In this document: positions 1 to 6,846 of the stretch, one piece after another
How the letters are laid out: every line of letters starts with the position of its first letter
Position numbering within the stretch: the first letter of the stretch is position 1
Assembly (NCBI GenBank): GCA_903957405.1
Contig: CAJBPC010000081.1
Location: 1 to 6,918 of the forward strand
Origin: an uncultured bacterium
Lineage (GTDB): Bacteria > Bacteroidota > Bacteroidia > Chitinophagales > Chitinophagaceae
Reading direction: 5' to 3'
DNA: 6,918 nt
The notes under the pieces: generated by a model
Seen by the model: only the letters and a program-made list of their open reading frames with translations
What the model was told of the DNA's origin: nothing
Databases searched by the model: none
Made by a program: the position numbers and the translations under genes

Positions 1-1530
1 CGGCCAGTCGACACTGATATCGCCGAACCAATGCGATCCGCCGGGGTACTCGTAATATGCGAAGTCGGGATGGAACTCCCCCAGCACCTTGCGCATCTGC
101 CGGGCGTAGTCGACCGAAACCACGCGATCGTCATCCCCATGATGGATGTACACACCCGCCACACCGTAGTTCTTCGCAAGGGCCAGCACATTGCTGGGAT
201 TGCTTGCGCGCAGGAGCATCTGATGTGCCGGTGATTGGGCATCGACGGGGATCTTGCCATCGGCCGAACCATAGGACTGCAGCACGGGATAGCCTGCACA
301 GGGCGCGATGGCCGCCCAGCGTCCGGCGTAGGTCGCACCGAGGAACCATGTACCATGACCGCCCATGCTATGCCCGGTGAGGTACAACCGCGACGGGTCG
401 GGTTTATATTTGTTTTTTGCGATCTCCAGCACCTCCATGGCGTCGATCCTTCCCCAGTCCTCCCAGTTGAATCCGCGGGGCCTTCTGTTTGTAGGGGTGA
501 CGACCGGGCCATCGGCCTTCGGCTGATAAGCCCTTGCCTGACCGATGGCTTCGACACCGGCACCATGAACGCTCAGGTACAAAGCCGGCGACACACCCGC
601 ACCGCCTGCCTGGGGCGCCACGCCGTAATACTGCACCGACCCGTCGATGCGGCTGATGAAGGTATGCGCCTGGTGTTGTAACGCATCCACCTGCGGAACT
701 GCGAGGGTCATGCTGTCGACGACCTTTCCTCCGTCCAGCAGCCTCAGCCTGTAGATGGCTTCCCCTGCCACCCCGATGCTTGAGGGGAGCGGCAGCCATA
801 CCGGCACTTTGCGCGTTGCGAAGGGCATGACTCCCGGTATTTCGGTTATGCGTGACCGTTGTCCGATGACGGCTTCCACCTGCAGGCGTGACTTTCCCTG
901 ACCGGTGCCGTTGACGCAGACGATCCCTGCGAGCAGGTCTTCATTCGTGATGCCGCGGACAAGAAAGGGCAGCGTGGCATCTCCCGACAGCAACCTCACC
1001 GTCGGGCCTCCCACCTCGAGCGTAACCTTCACACCACCGGTGCGACCTGAAAAGCCTGTCCGGACCAGGAACTCGTTGTTTCCCTTTTTCAGCTGCACGG
1101 GGATATGCATCCATCCCATGGCGTAGGGGTCGCCGGCACGGGGTTCGCCGTTGACGTACACCATGGCGTTTCCGGTGACGGTCAGCAGCCCGGAGCCTGT
1201 CGAAGCGGAGCGATGGGTGACCCGAAGATACCCGACCTGGAGGGCGGGATGCCTGAAATATCCGCTGCTGTCGGCCTTCACGGCGACCCAGCGTTTCGTG
1301 ATGCCGTCCTGGTCGAACCAGACAGTGCCGGGCACCGGATCCAATAGCTTCCGTTCGGTGATCTGATGCATCAGCGTATCGGTGAACACGGCTTCACGCC
1401 CGTATTGGTGGGCCCTTCCCGAGGCAAGCCCATCGGTGAAGGCGACCGTCACCTGTGCAACTGTGCTGAAGCCGGCAAAAAGGATGAGGCAGCCGGTGAT
1501 GAGCCGGCGGATGATCGCAACGCGTGTCAT
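1..1530 (-). CDS. Secreted multidomain alpha/beta-hydrolase (prolyl-oligopeptidase-like esterase), 3' end outside window
   Basis: This is an open frame of 510 codons from an ATG at 1530 to the window edge without a stop, so the C-terminus is missing. Residues 1-25 form a signal peptide: a basic start, a hydrophobic run LITGCLILFAGF, and a probable cut after TVA at residue 25. Residues about 65-175 look beta-rich and carry VYVNG and LKKGNNEFLV, resembling a carbohydrate-binding-like jelly roll. Residues about 180-285 look like a second beta domain. The catalytic domain starts near 290: VHGAG (321-325) is a likely oxyanion-hole segment, GHSMGG places the nucleophile at Ser388, HHGDDDRVV supplies the acid (most likely Asp468), and GSHWFG supplies His500. 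The order and spacing of this triad match the prolyl-oligopeptidase/esterase superfamily. I infer an exported esterase acting on acylated polysaccharide; a peptidase role cannot be excluded. It starts 22 bp after the fucosidase stop, so the two are probably co-transcribed. The substrate is unknown. Confidence 0.85.
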   Translation of the reverse strand, partial: MTRVAIIRRLITGCLILFAGFSTVAQVTVAFTDGLASGRAHQYGREAVFTDTLMHQITERKLLDPVPGTVWFDQDGITKRWVAVKADSSGYFRHPALQVGYLRVTHRSASTGSGLLTVTGNAMVYVNGEPRAGDPYAMGWMHIPVQLKKGNNEFLVRTGFSGRTGGVKVTLEVGGPTVRLLSGDATLPFLVRGITNEDLLAGIVCVNGTGQGKSRLQVEAVIGQRSRITEIPGVMPFATRKVPVWLPLPSSIGVAGEAIYRLRLLDGGKVVDSMTLAVPQVDALQHQAHTFISRIDGSVQYYGVAPQAGGAGVSPALYLSVHGAGVEAIGQARAYQPKADGPVVTPTNRRPRGFNWEDWGRIDAMEVLEIAKNKYKPDPSRLYLTGHSMGGHGTWFLGATYAGRWAAIAPCAGYPVLQSYGSADGKIPVDAQSPAHQMLLRASNPSNVLALAKNYGVAGVYIHHGDDDRVVSVDYARQMRKVLGEFHPDFAYYEYPGGSHWFGDISVDWP

Positions 1531-1552
1531 GAGTAGTGTGTTGGTCTGTGAT

Positions 1553-2995
1553 TCAATGGCTGATCCGGAACACCCAGGCATGGGCGGCAGGTGGGGCGGC
1601 GGCCAGCCTCGGGGGGATCTCGATATCAATATGGTCGGGCGATACGATGGTCTTCAACCGGGCATCGCTCCCCAACAAACGCACCTGCTTCACAGGCTTG
1701 TTGGATGTATAAGGGATGCGCATCCGGGCCGGCATTGTTTTTTCCGTTTCGGCTACGCGGCAGAATGCGAATACGTCGTTGTCTTTCTTTGTGAATACCC
1801 AGGGTCCGGAAGCCAGGATAGCGGGGTCGGCCTCCGTGTCGTAGACGGCCCCGGCATTCACCTTCATCCATTTCCCGATCTCGGCGAGGCGGTCGTATGC
1901 CGCGGTGTCCCACGCCCCATCGGGCCTTGGCCCCACATTGAGGAGCAGGCTTCCGTTGCGGCTGATGATGGTCGTGAGCATATGAACGACGGTGTTGGCA
2001 GATTTATAGGTTTCGTTCGGCACATGGCTCCAGGAATTCCCGAGGGTCATGCAGCTCTCCCATGGATACGGCAGGTAGGTGTCGGGAACAGACTGCTCGG
2101 GTGTGGCATAGTTCTCGTAGGCACCCGCCACCGTGCGGTCAACGATGAGCATGCCGGGCTGCAGTTGCCGCAGCTTCTTAGCAATGGTCGGCATGTCTAT
2201 GTCCTGGTCGTAGGGGATATTGCGTTGCCAGTCAACCCGCGGATCGATGGTTGCCTTCGGTCGCACCCAGCCGCCATCGAGCCAGAGGATATCGACCCGT
2301 CCGTAATCGGTGGCAAGCTCCTCCATCTGTGCATGCGTGAATTTTTTAAAGGACGCCCAGCGTTCGGGATACTTCGCGGGATCATAGCTGACGTTCCTGT
2401 CCTTCGGCGGGAAATACGACCACCAGTAGTCTGGGGTGTTCCAGTCGGGTTTGCTGAAATACGCACCGGTCATGAATCCCCGCTTACGAAAAGCATCGAA
2501 GACCTCTTTGGTGATATTTGCCTTAGGATTCGTGCTGAAAGCCGTGCCCGGATGGGTGATGCGATAGTCTGTCTGCCGGGTGTCGAACATGCAGAACCCG
2601 TCATGGTGCTTGGTCGTGAAAACCATGTAGCGCATTCCGGCATCGGCCGCCGCTTCAGCCCATCTGTCGGGATCGAAGCGGATGGGATTGAACTCCGTCC
2701 GGAGTGCCTCGTAGGCTTTCTTGTACCCAAACCAGTCGGCGGCATGGGGTCCGCGACGGATGCACCAGGGCTCGTCTTCCGGACAAAGGCTCCAGCTCTC
2801 GACGATCCCCCACTGGCTGTAGGTGCCCCAGTGCATGAGGAGCCCGAACTTCAGCATCTTCCATTCCCTGAGTTTTGCAGCTACCAGCGGGTCATCGGGC
2901 GGGGTGTACTTATGGCTCATGTCATGATGCTGGGCATGGCTGAACGTCAGGCATAAGGAGCACGCGAGAGCAAGGATCGATTTTTTGTATGGCAT
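1553..2995 (-). CDS. Secreted GH29 alpha-L-fucosidase
   Basis: A retaining exo-glycosidase that releases terminal alpha-L-fucose; 480 residues is a usual GH29 length. Residues 1-21 are a type I signal peptide (K4K5, hydrophobic core, cut after SHA), so it probably works in the periplasm or outside the cell. The first ATG is kept because the next one, at residue 26, would delete this signal. The N-terminal barrel shows KFGLLMHWGTYSQWG (49-63), FTTKHHDGFCMFDT (126-139) and DILWLDGGW (235-243). In that last motif Asp240 sits at the position of the family nucleophile. Glu300 in YATPEQ is the best candidate acid/base, by resemblance to the TPE motif of characterised members. GSLLLNVGPRPDG (348-360) is also typical of the family. 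Residues about 395-480 form the C-terminal beta domain. The gene starts 27 bp behind hisB and is followed after 22 bp by an exported esterase. Linkage specificity (alpha-1,2, 1,3/4 or 1,6) cannot be read from the sequence. Confidence 0.95.
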   Translation of the reverse strand: MPYKKSILALACSLCLTFSHAQHHDMSHKYTPPDDPLVAAKLREWKMLKFGLLMHWGTYSQWGIVESWSLCPEDEPWCIRRGPHAADWFGYKKAYEALRTEFNPIRFDPDRWAEAAADAGMRYMVFTTKHHDGFCMFDTRQTDYRITHPGTAFSTNPKANITKEVFDAFRKRGFMTGAYFSKPDWNTPDYWWSYFPPKDRNVSYDPAKYPERWASFKKFTHAQMEELATDYGRVDILWLDGGWVRPKATIDPRVDWQRNIPYDQDIDMPTIAKKLRQLQPGMLIVDRTVAGAYENYATPEQSVPDTYLPYPWESCMTLGNSWSHVPNETYKSANTVVHMLTTIISRNGSLLLNVGPRPDGAWDTAAYDRLAEIGKWMKVNAGAVYDTEADPAILASGPWVFTKKDNDVFAFCRVAETEKTMPARMRIPYTSNKPVKQVRLLGSDARLKTIVSPDHIDIEIPPRLAAAPPAAHAWVFRISH

Positions 2996-3022
2996 GGCGG
3001 ATCGTTTGTGGATATCGAGGTG

Positions 3023-4162
3023 CTACAACATGCCTTTTGTGCTTGGCAGGTGGTTGCTGAACGGATCGCGCTTCACCGCCATCCTTATGGCTTTTGCGAA
3101 AGCCTTGAAGATGGCTTCGATCTTATGGTGTTCATTGTCGCCGCGGCACTGGATGTGCAGGTTGCATTTCGCAGCGTCGCTGAACGACTTGAAGAAATGA
3201 AAGAACATCTCCGTGGGCATCTCACCGATCTTCTCCCTTTTGAATTCAGCATCCCATACCAGCCAGCTGCGTCCGCCGAAATCCAGGAGCACTTTTGCTT
3301 CGGCCTCATCCATGGGCAGGGCGAACCCATACCGCTCCAGTCCGCGCTTATCCGCCAGTCCTTTGGCAAAAGCCTCTCCCAAGGCGATGCCGGTATCTTC
3401 GATGGTATGGTGCTCGTCTATGTGCAGGTCGCCTTGGGCATGCACGGAGAGGTCGATCCTTCCATGCCGCGCGATCTGGTCGAGCATATGGTCGAAGAAT
3501 CCGAGCCCCGTGTGGATATCGGAAATTCCCGAGCCATCGAGGTTCAGGGCGATGCGGATGTCCGTCTCCTGTGTCTTGCGCTGGTGGTCAACGGTCCGCA
3601 GTCCGAGCTTCAGGTATGCGTAGATCTCGGCCCAGTGCGGCGTCTCAAGCGCGATCACGGTGCGCAGGCCGGCCATGTCATCCTTCACCTCAGCCGCGCC
3701 AAGTGTGGCGTCCTGGTTCATCCAGATGGCTTTGCACCCGAGGTTCTTCGCCAACTGCACATCGGTGATGCGGTCGCCGATGACGATTGAATGTTCGATG
3801 TCGTAATCGGGATGATCAAGGTAACGCGTCAGCATGGCTGTACCCGGCTTCCGGGTCGGGGCGTGGTCATGGGGGAATGACGGGTCGATGTGCACGGCGG
3901 AGAAAACGACCCCCTCGCCCTCGAAGGCCTTTAGGATGTGTTCATGCACCGGGCGGAAATGCGCCTCGGGGAATGCATCCGTCCCGAGTCCGTCCTGGTT
4001 GGTGACCATGACCAGTTCATAGTCCATTTCTTCGGCTATGCGTGACAGGTAGCGAAAGGCATCGGGGTAGAAGGCGAGCTTGTCGAAGCTGTCGAGCTGG
4101 TAAGTGGGTGGCACCTCTTTGACGATGGTTCCATCCCGGTCTATGAAGAGTATTCGTTTCAT
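3023..4162 (-). CDS. hisB: Bifunctional histidinol-phosphatase / imidazoleglycerol-phosphate dehydratase
   Basis: This cytosolic enzyme catalyses the sixth step (dehydration of imidazoleglycerol phosphate) and the eighth step (histidinol phosphate to histidinol) of histidine synthesis. Residues 1-165 are the HAD phosphatase, with DRDGT (Asp8 and Asp10 catalytic), TNQDGLGT from Thr54, RKP with Lys105, and IGDRITD with Asp130 and Asp134. A linker (about 166-195) leads to the dehydratase. That half shows GFFDHMLDQIARHG (221-234), DEHHTIEDTG (249-258), GDNEHHKIEA (341-350) and the tail LPSTKGML; its His and Glu residues are the usual manganese ligands. At 379 residues it is slightly longer than E. 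coli HisB (355). The phosphatase loop that carries four zinc ligands in E. coli (Cys-x-His and Cys-x-Cys before RKP) reads IDPSFPHDHAPTRKP here and has no cysteine. The start ATG sits directly in an A/T-rich leader with no Shine-Dalgarno sequence. The gene lies 150 bp behind hisC. Confidence 0.97.
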   Translation of the reverse strand: MKRILFIDRDGTIVKEVPPTYQLDSFDKLAFYPDAFRYLSRIAEEMDYELVMVTNQDGLGTDAFPEAHFRPVHEHILKAFEGEGVVFSAVHIDPSFPHDHAPTRKPGTAMLTRYLDHPDYDIEHSIVIGDRITDVQLAKNLGCKAIWMNQDATLGAAEVKDDMAGLRTVIALETPHWAEIYAYLKLGLRTVDHQRKTQETDIRIALNLDGSGISDIHTGLGFFDHMLDQIARHGRIDLSVHAQGDLHIDEHHTIEDTGIALGEAFAKGLADKRGLERYGFALPMDEAEAKVLLDFGGRSWLVWDAEFKREKIGEMPTEMFFHFFKSFSDAAKCNLHIQCRGDNEHHKIEAIFKAFAKAIRMAVKRDPFSNHLPSTKGML

Positions 4163-4169
4163 ATTTATT
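4155..4169 (-). repeat. Copy 3 of leader element, overlapping the hisB start codon
   Basis: AATAAATATGAAACG spans the hisB initiation site: the ATG at 4162-4160 is part of the repeat. It matches copy 1 at 14 of 15 positions. Here the second half (GAAACG) is coding, so part of the similarity could be chance from a Met-Lys-Arg start. Confidence 0.45.
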
Positions 4170-4312
4170 ATTCGTGCTCATCCGGTGCGGATCCTTGGCA
4201 AAGTTGTCGAGTAGACCATCATCCGCCGGAGAAAGTGATTTATAGGGTTATGTACATGTCCAGTGGGCGTTGCATGGCCGGGAATGGCATGTCCCGGTCA
4301 GGCATTTACCGC
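4163..4312 (-). other. hisC-hisB spacer, 150 bp, with hairpin and A/T-rich centre
   Basis: This is the longest gap in the window. Reading in the direction of transcription it holds a GC-rich hairpin near the hisC stop, an 8-bp palindrome ATGTACAT (4257-4250), an A/T-rich stretch CCCTATAAATCAC (4247-4235), and finally the A/T leader element at the hisB start. No convincing gene fits. The TATAAAT stretch and an imperfect Bacteroidota -7-like CAACTTTG (4208-4201) leave room for an internal hisB promoter, but neither has a well-placed upstream partner. Confidence 0.4.
4275..4300 (-). other. GC-rich hairpin between hisC and hisB
   Basis: CCGGGA and TCCCGG form a perfect 6-bp stem around an 8-base loop, extended outward by two more pairs after one mismatch (an A opposite C on the transcribed strand). 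It starts 12 bases after the hisC stop. The downstream sequence is not T-rich, so it does not fit an intrinsic terminator. It could stabilise the hisC mRNA end or mark a processing point, and it could be chance in GC-rich DNA. Confidence 0.4.
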
Positions 4313-5380
4313 TCAGGGCAAAGATACTGAACTGTCGGGGTAGTCGTGGAGGGCCGACAGGAGCAGGTCGTTTTCCGCTGGGGTGCCGACGGTGATCCGG
4401 AGGCAATCGGCGCATCCCGGCTGGCTGCTGCGGTCGCGCACGACGATGCCCCTGCCGAGCAGGAACTCATAGAGCCTGCGGGCGTCCGGCACCCGCACCA
4501 GGAGGAAATTGGCATCGGAGGGGAATACCCAGATCACCTTGCCCTGGTCGGTCAGCGCCGCTGCGAGCCGGTCTCTTTCGGAGACGAGGATGCGGATCAT
4601 TTCGTTGACTTGTTCCACTTCACCGAGGGCATCCGCTGCCAGCTTTTGCGATGCTTCGTTGATATTATAGGGCGGTTTGATGCGGTTCATTATTTCGATG
4701 ACGGCCGCGCTGGAAAAGGCCATGCCTACGCGCAAGGCAGCAAGTCCCCAGGCCTTGCTGAGTGTCTGCAGGATCACCAGGTTGGGATAGTCGGCGAGGT
4801 CGGGTATGAAAGATCGCTGCCGCGAGAAATTCACATAGGCTTCATCGATCACGACCAGTCCGTCGAAATTATTCAGCACCAACTCGATGTCGCTCCGGTC
4901 GAGTGCATTCCCGGTGGGGTTATTGGGAGAGCATAGCCAGATGATGCGCGTCTGTGCATCCACGGCTTCCTCCAGCGCTTCCAGGTCGAGTTGGAACCCC
5001 GGCGTGAGGGGCACTTTCTTCACTGCGACATCGTTTATGTTAGCAGACACCTCATACATCCCGTAGGTGGGCGGGCAGATGACCACATTGTCACGGCCGG
5101 GCTCGCAGAAGGCCCTGTAGAGGATATCGATCGCCTCATCACTGCCGTTGCCGAGAAAGATATGCTCTGCCGTGACGCCTTTGATGCGGGTGATCTTCTC
5201 CTTCAGTGCCAGCTGTTGCGGATCGGGGTATCGGTTGTACCATTTCAGCAGTGGGGAGCCGAGGCTGTTCTCATTCGCGTCGAGGTACACCTTCGCCTCA
5301 CCATGGAATTCATCGCGTGCGGATGAATACGGCACAAGGTTCCTGATATTACTCCGCACGATCCTGTTGATATCGAACAT
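4313..5380 (-). CDS. hisC: Histidinol-phosphate aminotransferase
   Basis: This PLP-dependent class I/II aminotransferase converts imidazole-acetol phosphate and glutamate to histidinol phosphate and 2-oxoglutarate. That is the seventh step of histidine synthesis, between the two HisB activities. The 355 residues match the family length. Visible motifs are YLDANENSLGSP (32-43), YPDPQ (51-55), LGNGSDEAID (76-85, cofactor phosphate region), CSPNNPTGN (150-158), VIDEAYVNF (177-185, Asp179 and Tyr182 on the cofactor), TLSKAWGLAALRVG (206-219, with Lys209 forming the Schiff base and Arg217 binding phosphate), and RITVGT with Arg328 binding the substrate carboxylate or phosphate end. I chose the ATG at 5380 because MFDINRIVRSNIRNL is the expected N-terminus. 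An out-of-frame ATG four bases upstream (ATGAATG) hits a stop at once and is not a gene start. The gene lies between hisD (120 bp upstream) and hisB (150 bp downstream). Confidence 0.97.
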   Translation of the reverse strand: MFDINRIVRSNIRNLVPYSSARDEFHGEAKVYLDANENSLGSPLLKWYNRYPDPQQLALKEKITRIKGVTAEHIFLGNGSDEAIDILYRAFCEPGRDNVVICPPTYGMYEVSANINDVAVKKVPLTPGFQLDLEALEEAVDAQTRIIWLCSPNNPTGNALDRSDIELVLNNFDGLVVIDEAYVNFSRQRSFIPDLADYPNLVILQTLSKAWGLAALRVGMAFSSAAVIEIMNRIKPPYNINEASQKLAADALGEVEQVNEMIRILVSERDRLAAALTDQGKVIWVFPSDANFLLVRVPDARRLYEFLLGRGIVVRDRSSQPGCADCLRITVGTPAENDLLLSALHDYPDSSVSLP

Positions 5381-5500
5381 TCATATTTATTTTAGATGAC
5401 CACCGCGGCGCTGGCTTCGGAAACCCTCAAAGTACGCGAGCGGTTCTCCTTGTCGATGTGCTGCCGGCACCGCGATCCTCGGCCATCGGTGACGCATCAT
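5381..5500 (-). other. hisD-hisC spacer, GC-rich, with small hairpins and a 37-codon frame
   Basis: This 120 bp gap is longer than usual inside a his operon. Directly after the hisD TAA comes ATGATG, opening a 37-codon frame (5500 to 5387) that ends just before hisC. Its product, beginning MMRHRWPRIAV and rich in Arg, matches nothing I recognise. A different frame here, without an ATG, has the more gene-like GC-rich third positions. Two overlapping weak hairpins are visible: CACC/GGTG with GAT/ATC (5491-5468), and GTGC/GCAC (5470-5458). Neither is followed by a T-run, so neither looks like a terminator. Beyond the A/T element before hisC I see no regulatory site. Confidence 0.4.
5383..5391 (-). 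repeat. Copy 2 of leader element (AATAAATAT core) before hisC
   Basis: The nine-base core lies 2 bases upstream of the hisC start codon (5380-5378), in the context CTAAAATAAATATGAATG. It is embedded in an otherwise GC-rich spacer and no Shine-Dalgarno sequence is present. Its position supports a role in translation initiation rather than transcription. Confidence 0.45.
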
Positions 5501-6781
5501 TTATGGTTTCTTCATCCGTACCCGCACCGCTTCCGCGTGTGCCCGGAGGCCTTCCGCCTCCGCCATCCGGATCACCGTCTCGCCGATATTCGCGAGTCCC
5601 TCTTCCGTGATCCGCTGGAAGGTGACTTTCTTCACAAAGCTGTCGAGGCTCACGCCGCTGTAGGCCCGGGCGTGACCGTTCGTCGGCAGGGTGTGGTTGG
5701 TACCGCTGGCATAGTCACCCGCGCTCTCCGGGGTGTGATACCCGAGGAATACCGAGCCTGCAGCGGTGATCTGTTCGGCAATCCGATCCGCATCGGCACA
5801 GGCGATGATCAGGTGCTCGGGCGCGTATGCATTCGACAGTTCGATGCCTTCCCGGATGGAATCCACCAGGATCGCCTTGCTATTGGCGAGTGCTTTTTCC
5901 GCCATCGCCATCCGGGGGAGTAGGGCGACCTGTGTTGTCAACGCTTCCAGCACGCGGCTGAGGAGCAGGGCATCGTCACTCACCAGGATGACCTGCGAAT
6001 CGGCACCATGCTCCGCTTGTGAGAGCAGATCGGCCGCAACGACGGCCGGATCGGCCTGTTTATCGGCAAGCACTAATACTTCACTCGGACCGGCGGGCAT
6101 GTCGATCGCCACCCCTTCAGCCTGTGCCTGCAGTTTGGCGGCAGTGACATACTGGTTGCCCGGGCCAAAGATCTTATCGCATGCGGGGATCGTATCCGTG
6201 CCATAGGTCATGGCCGCGATGGCCTGCACGCCGCCGGCTTTGAAGATCCGATGCACCCCGACGAGCTTCGCGGCAAAGAGGATCGCAGGATGCAAGGAAC
6301 CTGTCGCGTCGGGCGGGGAACAAAGCACCACCTCCCTGCAACCCGCTATGGAGGCGGGTATGCCCAGCATCAGGATCGTGGAGAACAAAGGCGCCGTGCC
6401 GCCGGGGATATACAGACCCACACGGGCTATCGGAAGCGACCTGCGCCAGCAATGCACGCCGGGCATCGTCTCCACTGCCTCCTCCCGGAGCTGCTGTGTT
6501 TCGTGGAAGCGCCTGATGTTTGCAGCCGCCTGACGGATGGCGGACTTCAGATCCTCATCGAGCATCTTCTCCGCGGCACGGATCTCCGTGGCCGAGACCT
6601 CCATCTTCCGCAGGCTGGCGCCATCGAACTGCTTCGTGTATTTTTTGACCGAACGGTCGCCATGCTTGCGCACCGCCTCCATGATCTTCGCCACGGTGCG
6701 GTCGAGCCCTCTGCGCTCGAGTACGGGCCTGGCGATGATCGATGGCCAATCGTTCTTATCGGGTCGCTGGATGATCTGCAT
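5501..6781 (-). CDS. hisD: Histidinol dehydrogenase
   Basis: This zinc- and NAD-dependent cytosolic enzyme oxidises histidinol through histidinal to histidine, the last two steps of the pathway. It has 426 residues, close to the family norm of about 430. VGLYIPGGTAPLFST (121-135) and DMPAGPSEVLVLAD (227-240) are signature segments, and FGPGNQYVTAAK (205-216) is the nucleotide-binding stretch. By alignment with E. coli HisD, the zinc ligands are Gln255 and His258 (SQAEHGADS), Asp356 (SAGDYASGTNH) and His415 near the C-terminus. Glu322 and His323 in APEHL are the catalytic base pair. All key residues are present. The start at 6781 (MQIIQRP) fits related proteins. An out-of-frame ATG 19 bases upstream opens a 14-codon frame that overlaps this start. 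The gene follows hisG after 65 bp. Confidence 0.98.
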   Translation of the reverse strand: MQIIQRPDKNDWPSIIARPVLERRGLDRTVAKIMEAVRKHGDRSVKKYTKQFDGASLRKMEVSATEIRAAEKMLDEDLKSAIRQAAANIRRFHETQQLREEAVETMPGVHCWRRSLPIARVGLYIPGGTAPLFSTILMLGIPASIAGCREVVLCSPPDATGSLHPAILFAAKLVGVHRIFKAGGVQAIAAMTYGTDTIPACDKIFGPGNQYVTAAKLQAQAEGVAIDMPAGPSEVLVLADKQADPAVVAADLLSQAEHGADSQVILVSDDALLLSRVLEALTTQVALLPRMAMAEKALANSKAILVDSIREGIELSNAYAPEHLIIACADADRIAEQITAAGSVFLGYHTPESAGDYASGTNHTLPTNGHARAYSGVSLDSFVKKVTFQRITEEGLANIGETVIRMAEAEGLRAHAEAVRVRMKKP

Positions 6782-6846
6782 CTTTTGTCGTATTTACCAT
6801 TTCCGTTTTATATTTATTTCACCTGTCAGTCGTTGGGATCGCTGCG
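6782..6846 (-). other. hisG-hisD spacer with repeated A/T element and overlapping out-of-frame start
   Basis: This 65 bp gap contains no terminator-like hairpin with a T-run, so hisG and hisD are probably on one transcript. It holds AATAAATATAAAACG at 6818-6804, close to the element at the hisB start. It also has an ATG at 6800 that is out of frame with hisD. That ATG opens 14 codons (MVNTTKDADHPATR) and stops at 6758-6756, inside hisD. No Shine-Dalgarno sequence precedes either ATG. Whether the small frame is translated is unknown. Confidence 0.5.
6804..6818 (-). repeat. Copy 1 of repeated leader element AATAAATAT(A/G)AAACG
   Basis: This 15-base stretch upstream of hisD differs at one position from the sequence at the hisB start (4155-4169). 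The core AATAAATAT also occurs just before hisC. Here it lies 22 bases upstream of the hisD ATG and only 3 bases upstream of the out-of-frame ATG at 6800. An unstructured A/T-rich leader that helps ribosome loading in a genome without Shine-Dalgarno sites is the simplest reading. Confidence 0.45.

Noticed and set aside
1489..1530. Lipoprotein signal (ITGC at residues 11-14) or twin-arginine signal (R8R9) in the esterase leader.
   Set aside because: Only two to three hydrophobic residues separate the arginines from Cys14, too few for a lipoprotein signal, and most of the hydrophobic core lies after the Cys. The residues around RR do not fit the twin-arginine consensus.
1382..2956. A 524-codon open frame on the plus strand opposite the fucosidase and the esterase start.
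   Set aside because: It lies antisense to two well-supported genes, its product shows no recognisable domain, and GC-rich codon use readily opens long antisense frames. The other plus-strand frames (3008-3790, 4346-4936, 5396-5923) fail for the same reasons.
2951..2995. Lipobox-like ALAC or SLC in the fucosidase signal peptide.
   Set aside because: The -3 position is not Leu, Val or Ile, and the hydrophobic stretch before Cys12 is too short. Cleavage after SHA at residue 21 fits better.
2996..3022. A terminator or promoter in the hisB-fucosidase gap.
   Set aside because: The 27 bp contain neither a stem-loop nor a promoter-like pair of boxes.
4201..4247. Internal promoter before hisB: TATAAAT, or CAACTTTG as a Bacteroidota -7 box.
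   Set aside because: CAACTTTG misses the TA of the consensus, the nearest -33-like TTTC is 24 bases away where about 19-21 is usual, and TATAAAT has no upstream partner at a proper distance.
4275..4300. The hairpin behind hisC as an intrinsic terminator.
   Set aside because: No T-run follows on the transcribed strand, and the next gene in the same pathway lies just downstream.
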